Source: CAVWQV01 sp963757115 (GTDB taxonomy: Bacteria; Pseudomonadota; Alphaproteobacteria; Acetobacterales; Acetobacteraceae). Taken from it: a stretch of 64,000 nt of DNA. The first letter of the stretch is position 1. Each line of letters opens with the position of its first letter. Shown piece by piece: positions 58,617 through 64,000 of this stretch. Position numbers and translations under genes: made by a program. The notes under the pieces were generated by a model. That model did not search any database and was not told the origin of the DNA. It saw nothing but the letters and a program-made list of their open reading frames with translations. Location: NCBI GenBank assembly GCA_963757115.1, contig CAVWQV010000001.1, positions 372,001-436,000 of the forward strand. Reading direction: 5' to 3'.

Positions 58617-60833
58617 ATGCCAGACGACTTGGCCGGCCATATCGAGGACGCGCGCCTCTCCGACGCGCTGAGCGAGCGCTATCTCGCGTACGCCTTGTCC
58701 ACCATCATGTCGCGCTCGCTGCCCGACGTGCGGGACGGGCTCAAGCCGGTTCACCGGCGGCTGATCTTCGCCATGCACCAGCTGCGGCTCGATCCGACCG
58801 CCGGCTTTAAGAAATGCGCCCGCGTCGTGGGCGACGTGATCGGCAAGTTTCATCCGCATGGCGACGTGGCGGTCTACGAGGCGCTGGTGCGCCTCGCCCA
58901 GGATTTCGCGGTGCGCTACCCGCTCGTGGAAGGCCAGGGCAATTTCGGCAACATCGACGGCGATAACGCGGCGGCGATGCGCTACACCGAGGCGCGGCTT
59001 ACGGCCGTCGCGCGCGCGCTGCTGGCTGGCATCGACGAGGACGCGGTCGATTTCCGGCCCACCTACGATGGCGAGGAAAGCGAGCCCGTCGTGCTCCCGG
59101 GAGCGTTCCCTAACCTGTTGGCGAATGGTGCGGCCGGGATCGCGGTCGGCATGGCCACCTCCATCCCGCCGCACAACGCGGGCGAGGTCTGCGCCGCGGC
59201 CGTCCACCTGATCGCGCATCCCGAGGCGACAACTGCCGAGCTCCTCCAGCATATGCCGGGGCCGGACTTTCCGACCGGCGGCACACTGGTGGAGGATCCC
59301 GCTTCCCTGCTGGCCGCGTATGAAACCGGACGCGGGGGCTTTCGGGTGCGCGCCAAGTGGGAGGTAGAGCGGGGCAAGCACGGTACCTGGCTGATCGTCG
59401 TCAGCGAAATTCCGTTTCAGGTGCAAAAAGCGCGGCTGATCGAGCAGATCGCTGCCTTGATGGAGGAACGCAAGCTGCCTCTGCTCGGCGACGTCCGCGA
59501 CGAGAGCACCGACATCGTCCGGCTCGTGCTCGAGCCGAAGTCGCGCGGATTGGAACCCGAAATGCTGATGGAAACGCTGTTTCGCGCAACCGCGCTCGAA
59601 GCGCGCTTTCCGCTCAACATGAACGTGCTGGACGCGGCGCGCACGCCGCGCGTGATGCCGCTGCGGGATGTGCTCCAGGCCTGGCTCGACCACCGGCAAG
59701 ACGTGTTCCTGCGCCGCTCGCGCCATCGCCTGGCGGCGATCGACCGGCGCTTGGAGGTGCTCGACGGCTACCTGGCGGTCTACCTCAATCTCGACGAGGT
59801 GATTCGTATCATTCGCGAGGAGAATGAACCCAAGCGGGAGCTTATGGCGGCGTTCTCGTTGTCGGAACTGCAAGCGGAAGCGATCCTCAACATGCGGCTT
59901 CGCTCGCTGCGGCGGCTGGAGGAGATGGAGATCAAGAAGGAGCACAAGGCGCTGGGCAAGGAGCGCCGGGATATCCAGGCACTGCTGTCCGACGAGCGCC
60001 TGCGCTGGGCTCGCATCGCCGGGGAGATCGAGGAAACGCGGCGGACGTTCGGCGACGGCAAACTCGGCGCCCGCCGTACGGTAATCGGCGCGGCGCCCGC
60101 GGTGCTGGATGTGGCGGCGCACGCCTATGTCGAGCGTGAGGCGATCACTGCCGTGTTGTCCGACAAAGGATGGATCAGGGCCGTGAAGGGCCATCTCGCC
60201 GAGGGCGACGGATTGCGCTTCAAGGAAGGCGACCGGCTCAAGCTCGCTTTGCCTTGCGAAACGACCGATCGGCTGTGCTTGTTCGGCACAAACGGCCGTG
60301 CCTACACGATCAAGGCGGCCGACCTGCCGCGCGGCCGCGGTGACGGGCAGCCGATGCGGCTTCTGGCGGAGATGACCAACGAGGACGACGTGCTCGGCAT
60401 GTTCGTCCCGCGCGAGGATGCGCGCTATCTCGTCGTATCCTCGGTGGGGCGCGGCTTTGTCGTGAGCGGCGGGGACCTTCTGGCCGAGAAACGGACGGGA
60501 AAACAGGTGCTAAATCTCCGCCCGGGCGAGGAGGCGTCGCTTTGTGTGCCGGCCGCCGGGGATCACGTGGCGATCGTGGGTGAAAACCGCCGGCTGCTCG
60601 TCTTTCCGCTGGCCCAAGTTCCGGAAATGGCGCGCGGGGCAGGGGTGATCCTTCAGCGCTATCGGGATGGCGGTGTGGCCGACGCCAAGGTGTTCAACCT
60701 CGCGGACGGGCTGACCTGGCGCCTGGGGGAAAAGCAACGGACCGAGATCGATCTGCGCAACTGGGTGGGTGAGCGCGCCCAGTCCGGAAAGCTGCCGCCC
60801 GCGGGGTTCCCGAAGGCCAACCGGTTCGGCTAG
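58617..60833 (+). CDS. parC: DNA topoisomerase IV subunit A
   Basis: 738 residues from the ATG at 58617. The catalytic tyrosine is Tyr123 in AAMRYTEARLT. The conserved ALSTIMSRSLPDVRDGLKPVHRR, GKFHPHGDVAVYEALVRLAQDF and GQGNFGNIDGDNAAAM surround it. The C-terminal beta-pinwheel is shortened and divergent, as in alphaproteobacterial ParC. At the position matching E. coli Ser80 there is Val84, with the Glu84 equivalent kept (Glu88). It decatenates chromosomes with ParE, which is not in the window. Confidence 0.96.
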   Translation: MPDDLAGHIEDARLSDALSERYLAYALSTIMSRSLPDVRDGLKPVHRRLIFAMHQLRLDPTAGFKKCARVVGDVIGKFHPHGDVAVYEALVRLAQDFAVRYPLVEGQGNFGNIDGDNAAAMRYTEARLTAVARALLAGIDEDAVDFRPTYDGEESEPVVLPGAFPNLLANGAAGIAVGMATSIPPHNAGEVCAAAVHLIAHPEATTAELLQHMPGPDFPTGGTLVEDPASLLAAYETGRGGFRVRAKWEVERGKHGTWLIVVSEIPFQVQKARLIEQIAALMEERKLPLLGDVRDESTDIVRLVLEPKSRGLEPEMLMETLFRATALEARFPLNMNVLDAARTPRVMPLRDVLQAWLDHRQDVFLRRSRHRLAAIDRRLEVLDGYLAVYLNLDEVIRIIREENEPKRELMAAFSLSELQAEAILNMRLRSLRRLEEMEIKKEHKALGKERRDIQALLSDERLRWARIAGEIEETRRTFGDGKLGARRTVIGAAPAVLDVAAHAYVEREAITAVLSDKGWIRAVKGHLAEGDGLRFKEGDRLKLALPCETTDRLCLFGTNGRAYTIKAADLPRGRGDGQPMRLLAEMTNEDDVLGMFVPREDARYLVVSSVGRGFVVSGGDLLAEKRTGKQVLNLRPGEEASLCVPAAGDHVAIVGENRRLLVFPLAQVPEMARGAGVILQRYRDGGVADAKVFNLADGLTWRLGEKQRTEIDLRNWVGERAQSGKLPPAGFPKANRFG

Positions 60834-60954
60834 CCGGCTTTATTGGCTTCCTGCTCGCTTGAGTTGCAGAAACACCAGAAAATGGGCGAACAAGCAGCGC
60901 GTTCGTCGCGAGGCGAGCGGGTCGGGTAGGCTTTCGCCCAACAAAGGAGGTGAC

Positions 60955-61398
60955 GTGAGCTTGATACGATCAAACGGGTTGAAGTGCCTGATGCTGGCCG
61001 GGTCGGCGGCGTTGCTGCAAGCCTGTCAGCCGCCGCCGCAGCAGCCGGGGAGCACGACGCGGCTTTATGCGGAGGATCAGGCTGGCGGGGCCAAGAGTTG
61101 CACCGTCTCGCCCGTAACGCCTCCGGCTCCGGGCAAGGACACCACGGCAACCATGACGGTCGGCAATGACGGCGGCTGGTGTGCAATCACCGTCGCCGAC
61201 GGCGGCCACCCCTACGCCGCCGAACTGCTCACGGCGCGTCCGGCGCACGGCCGCGTGTTCTATCATCCGGTGGGAGACGCGACCCGAATTGACTATACGC
61301 CCAACCGGGGCTACGCCGGGGACGACAGCTTCACCGTTCGATTGCTCCCCGGCGAAGGTTTGATCCGGGTCAACGTCTCGGTCACCAAATCCGGCTAA
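60955..61398 (+). CDS. small lipoprotein with an Ig-like (cadherin-type) segment
   Basis: 147 residues from a GTG at 60955 with an ideal AAAGGAGGTGA ribosome binding site. The signal peptide ends in LLQAC, a good lipobox. The mature part has two further cysteines (KSCTVSP, GGWCAITV) and a C-terminal DYTPNRGYAGDDSFTVRL motif. That motif is typical of the last strands of bacterial Ig-like and cadherin-like repeats. It is probably a surface or periplasmic lipoprotein. No specific function is recognised. Confidence 0.7.
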   Translation: MSLIRSNGLKCLMLAGSAALLQACQPPPQQPGSTTRLYAEDQAGGAKSCTVSPVTPPAPGKDTTATMTVGNDGGWCAITVADGGHPYAAELLTARPAHGRVFYHPVGDATRIDYTPNRGYAGDDSFTVRLLPGEGLIRVNVSVTKSG

Positions 61399-61458
61399 TC
61401 CGGGGCCTCGCTGCCGCCACCCCACGTTGCTCGTGCACAGGGCGCCGACAACGCTGAT

Positions 61459-61977
61459 TTACCGCCGCTTCTTGGTCGAGTGGGTGGACGCCGTCCTCAC
61501 ACGTGCGGCGGCCGGCGGAGGGGCCGCAGCGCAGGAACCAAGCTGGGACGGAATAAGATCCTTGCCGGCCGCGTAGTCGGGCAGATCGTTTCCGCTCCGG
61601 AGCGCCATCACTTCGCCGAATAGCGCGCTGGTGCGCGGGCAGAAGTCGGTGCCCTGATGCACGCCGGTCTCCGACTGGGCGTTCGCGAGGTTGGTCACAT
61701 AGGCGTCCTGCTCGCGTTGCGCGCTGCGCCCGTAGGCCCGCTTGAAGTAGGCCGCCAGCGCCCGGTCATTGGCGCCGAGTTCCGGCTTGTACTTGGTGAC
61801 AAACTCGTTGTAAGCGCTGTCCGAGTTCGGGCACCCCGTGGCGAGTACCATCAGCGAGCTCTTCAGGGCCTGAAGATCAAACACATTCTGGTCGGAGGGA
61901 GAGGAGCATTGCTGCGCCTGCGCGCAAGGTGACAGGAGGAGGCCGGCAACGGCCAGACTATTGAGAGTGCGGCGCAT
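61459..61977 (-). CDS. exported hypothetical protein
   Basis: 172 residues with a Sec signal peptide (LNSLAVAGLLLSPCAQAQ). The mature region is mostly helical. It has Cys pairs at the start (QQCSSPSDQNVF) and middle (ATGCPNSD, DFCPRTSALFGEVMAL), and a Pro/Ala then basic tail (PPPAAARVRTASTHSTKKRR). I recognise it only as a conserved-looking periplasmic protein with no assigned function. It is convergent with the Ig-like lipoprotein gene across 60 bp. Confidence 0.65.
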   Translation of the reverse strand: MRRTLNSLAVAGLLLSPCAQAQQCSSPSDQNVFDLQALKSSLMVLATGCPNSDSAYNEFVTKYKPELGANDRALAAYFKRAYGRSAQREQDAYVTNLANAQSETGVHQGTDFCPRTSALFGEVMALRSGNDLPDYAAGKDLIPSQLGSCAAAPPPAAARVRTASTHSTKKRR

Positions 61978-62136
61978 TGAAGCTCCTAAATCGATCGTCC
62001 CCGAGCCTGTCGATGCGATGTCGGATACATCCGATCACGACGACGGCTTAGGTCGCTCCTATCACCCTGCCTCCGATTTGGGAATGACGAATGGCCGCTG
62101 AAACAACCGGTAGCTCGTGGCCCTTCGCGTCGTATC

Positions 62137-62910
62137 TTAGCTGGTCGTTTCGGGGACCAGATCGGCGGCCGCAAGTGGCTCGGCATCCGCTTCGGTCAGA
62201 ACTCGCCATGCACCGCCGGCCAGGACCTCGCTGGGCCGGAACCTCGCCTTGTAGGCCATTTTGCGGCTGCCAGGCACCCAATAGCCGAGATACACATAAG
62301 GCAGGCCCAGGAGCCGGGCGCGCTCAATCAGCCAAAGGATCGCATACGTTCCGAGCGAGCGGCGCTCGAGACCCGGTGCGAAGAAGCTGTATACGGCGGA
62401 TAATCCGTCTCCCAGCTTGTCGGTGAGGCAGGCGCCCACGAGGCGATCGTCCGGGTCGCGGAACTCCACCACGAACGTCTCGATCGGCGTGTCCTCGATC
62501 ATCGCTCGGTAATCGTAGAAGCTCATGCTGGCCATGTCGCCTTGCCCGTGGCGGGCCTGCTGGTAGCGCTGGAAGAGCTGGAACTGCTCCGCCGTCGCGC
62601 GGGGTGGGACGTCGAAGCCCTCCAGCTGAGCGTTCATCCGCGCGATGCGGCGCAAGGTCCGGCCTGGCTGGAAAGTCGCGGCGGGGATGCGGATCGGCAC
62701 GCAGGCCTGGCAACTCGGGCAAACGGGGGCATAGGCAATGTTGTGGCTGCGGCGGAACCCGGCGCGCGATAGCTGATCGTGCAGCCCTTCGGCGTCGGGC
62801 CCGGTGATCTCGGTCACGACTTTGCGCTCCGTCCGTCCCGGCACGTAAGGGCAGGGCAGCGGAGCGGTGGTGTAGAAGAATTGCGGGCGACGGAGCGGCC
62901 GGTAGGTCAT
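62137..62910 (-). CDS. bpt: aspartate/glutamate leucyltransferase (Bpt, N-end rule)
   Basis: A 257-residue aminoacyl-tRNA-protein transferase. The N-terminal zinc and heme-binding-like cysteines include C64, C67 and C70 (APVCPSCQACVPIRIP). YRCPYVPGR-like FFYTTAPLPCPYVPGRTERK opens the domain, and the GNAT-like core has LSAVYSFFAPGLERRSLGTYAILW and YVYLGYWVPGSRKMAYKARF. It adds Leu to N-terminal Asp or Glu to mark proteins for ClpAP. The ATG at 62910 overlaps the corrected stop of the RDD gene (ATGA). A fused RDD-Bpt reading is an artefact of a frameshift in the upstream gene. Confidence 0.9.
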   Translation of the reverse strand: MTYRPLRRPQFFYTTAPLPCPYVPGRTERKVVTEITGPDAEGLHDQLSRAGFRRSHNIAYAPVCPSCQACVPIRIPAATFQPGRTLRRIARMNAQLEGFDVPPRATAEQFQLFQRYQQARHGQGDMASMSFYDYRAMIEDTPIETFVVEFRDPDDRLVGACLTDKLGDGLSAVYSFFAPGLERRSLGTYAILWLIERARLLGLPYVYLGYWVPGSRKMAYKARFRPSEVLAGGAWRVLTEADAEPLAAADLVPETTS

Positions 62911-63408
62911 GCGGGCGAAGGCATGTTCCACGACGCCGGCGGCGCCGTCAGGGCGCGGGCGCGGACCGCAAGCAGCCCGCTCAGCATGTCGTGCAACGTT
63001 CGATGGCGCGGAGTGAACGAGCGCCACTAGCAGCAACAGCCCGCTTGTCGCAAGCGTGAGATAGTAGAACAACGTGAAGAGCAGGGCCTGCAGTGGGGTC
63101 GGCCGTCCGAGATCCTCTTCACGCAGAACGCGCACGCCGCAGAGCGCCTGCCCTGGGGTGGCCGCCATCCCGGCCAGGAACAGAAAATGATAACCGAACG
63201 GGATGATGGGCAGGAAGCCGAGCAGCGGCATCCCGAGCCCGAGCGTCATCAATCCGAAAGCGAACAGCACGCTCCAGGCGATCGTCACCAGGAATGCGAT
63301 CAGGCACAGGTCGACGAGCCAAGCGACGCAGCGGCGAGGCAGTACGCCGGCGGTCAGCCAGGGGCTCGATAGATCGGCCAGGCCGGAAGAGGACTGATGG
63401 AGGCTCAT
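62907..63408 (-). CDS. RDD family membrane protein, one frameshift
   Basis: About 166 residues after removing one A near 63000 (HSAPSTLHDMLSGLL, then a stop at 62907-62909 overlapping bpt). Three hydrophobic segments are seen. The family motif RRCVAWLVDLCLIAFLV opens the RDD domain, and ATPGQALCGVRVLREE and LHDMLSG follow. Function is unknown; some RDD proteins are Na+/H+ antiporters or envelope factors. Uncorrected, the frame reads into bpt. Its ATG overlaps the stop of the penicillin-acylase-like gene. Confidence 0.82.
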
Positions 63409-64000
63409 GGTGTCAGCCTGAGGGTTGCTGTGACGGCGCCGGGCTGCGGCGCAAGCAATATGGTGTCGCCGTCGCGCCAGCGCGTGACGAAATTGCGCGC
63501 TCTGCGTCCGAACGGGAACCCTGACTGACCGGGGGCCACCATGAACAAGCTCCGGTCGAGGTCGGCCAGGTCGTAGACGCCGCGGAACGAGGCACCGTGC
63601 ACGTTGTTGAAGTCCTTGTCCGGGCTGCCCCGATCAACCGTGCTGTCGTCACCCCCGCTCGGAATGCGGACGGTGGTGAGGGGACCCAGCAAGGGGAGGG
63701 CGCGGAACATCGGGTGGGCGAAAACGGCTTCGTGCACTTCGCCCCAGCGCCAGGCGGCGGGATCGTCGCCGTAGCGTGCGGCGAGGTCGGCCGTGCTTTC
63801 CCCGAGGGCTTGGCCCAGCAGCGGCCCGCAATCGCCCCCGCACCAGTGCGCGCCCGCGGGCGATAGTACATAGGCCACAAATTCAAGCATCGGCGCGAGC
63901 CCGTCCTGCGTCACCTTCGCCCGGTCGAGCACCAGGCGGTAAAACCGCCGGAGCCAGGCGTTGAAAATGAGCGGCTGCGGTCGGTCGGCGGCCATCGAGC
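63405..64000 (-). CDS. penicillin acylase (penicillin amidase) family protein, C-terminal part
   Basis: The visible ~198 residues are the end of an Ntn-hydrolase of the penicillin acylase family and continue past the window edge. Marks are RPQPLIFNAWLRRFYRLV, HWCGGDCGPLL, WRWGEVHEAVFAHPMF, NNVHGASFRGVYDLADL and MVAPGQSGFPFG. The usual catalytic Ser and the autoproteolytic linker lie in the missing part. Relatives hydrolyse acyl-amides, including beta-lactams and acyl-homoserine lactones, in the periplasm. Its stop overlaps the RDD start by 4 bp, so the RDD and bpt genes are coupled to it. Confidence 0.88.
   Translation of the reverse strand, partial: SMAADRPQPLIFNAWLRRFYRLVLDRAKVTQDGLAPMLEFVAYVLSPAGAHWCGGDCGPLLGQALGESTADLAARYGDDPAAWRWGEVHEAVFAHPMFRALPLLGPLTTVRIPSGGDDSTVDRGSPDKDFNNVHGASFRGVYDLADLDRSLFMVAPGQSGFPFGRRARNFVTRWRDGDTILLAPQPGAVTATLRLTP

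Noticed and set aside
57894..60194. Long minus-strand open frame opposite recO/parC
   Set aside because: Composition (Arg, His, Leu, Gln) and full overlap with recognised genes mark it as a shadow.
57861..60833. Apparent 990-residue RecO-ParC fusion protein
   Set aside because: Another frame contains the true RecO C-terminus (AFGHTHRPLPAARRML...) ending in TGA at 58602. A single extra T near 58510 explains the joined frame, and parC has its own ATG at 58617.
62137..63408. Apparent RDD-Bpt fusion of about 423 residues
   Set aside because: Removing one A near 63000 restores the RDD ending (STLHDMLSGLL) and a stop that overlaps the bpt ATG. The joined segment in between is Arg/Ala/Pro-rich noise.
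1..64000. tRNA, rRNA, CRISPR array, prophage, transposase or riboswitch
   Set aside because: I looked in all gaps and at protein level and saw no cloverleaf-like segments, regularly spaced repeats, integrase/transposase motifs or recognisable riboswitch cores. A covariance-model scan would be needed to exclude small RNAs.

Overview
The window is a gene-dense, GC-rich chromosomal segment of an alphaproteobacterium, probably a Rhodospirillales-like lineage. The evidence is the conserved blocks eno-ftsB-pdhABC-lpd-lipA-ratA and dapA-smpB-...-folK-rpoZ-rsh-acpS-lepB-rnc-era-recO-parC, a NadQ-type regulator beside nadABC, pdhB with its own lipoyl domain, and a Bpt-type N-end-rule transferase. I see no rRNA, tRNA, CRISPR array, prophage or insertion sequence. 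No stretch longer than about 220 bp lacks a gene.

Layout. 1-10 kb is mixed metabolic and regulatory: a YCII-like protein cut by the window edge, a PucR/CdaR-type regulator, two orphan branched-chain-amino-acid-type binding proteins around two alcohol/quinone-type oxidoreductases, malate synthase G and a transglutaminase-like protein. 10-19 kb is a minus-strand chain, glgP-glgC-(63-codon glgA-like remnant)-glgX-M20 peptidase-fetA-fetB, mostly joined by 4-bp stop/start overlaps. 19-23.5 kb is the NAD de novo block nadQ-nadA-nadB-nadC, with two near-identical 17-bp dyads before nadA and a related site before nadQ. 23.5-28.2 kb holds an acyltransferase, two divergent luciferase-like flavin monooxygenases and an alpha/beta hydrolase. 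28.2-39.9 kb is the glycolysis/pyruvate dehydrogenase/lipoate block followed by a duplicated-domain secreted protein, threonine aldolase and an EF-hand protein. 39.9-45.6 kb (minus) carries an O-antigen-ligase-like protein, a DUF2252 kinase-like gene, cinA/pncC, pgpA and a lytic transglycosylase. 45.7-60.8 kb is the translation, stringent-response and DNA-repair core, with vapBC, an SDR and a molybdopterin oxidoreductase inserted after smpB. 60.9-64 kb has two small exported proteins, bpt, an RDD membrane protein and the C-terminal end of a penicillin-acylase-family protein.

A dominant technical feature is frequent single-base indels. I locate 18 across at least 14 genes: sixteen are an extra base and two a missing G, and correcting each one restores a full-length conserved protein. 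They hit genes expected to be intact (pdhC, lpd, rsh, recO). They also create three spurious in-frame joins: recO-parC, RDD-bpt and, probably, DUF2252-cinA. I treat them as likely read/assembly errors and annotate the corrected genes, stating the break point in each entry.
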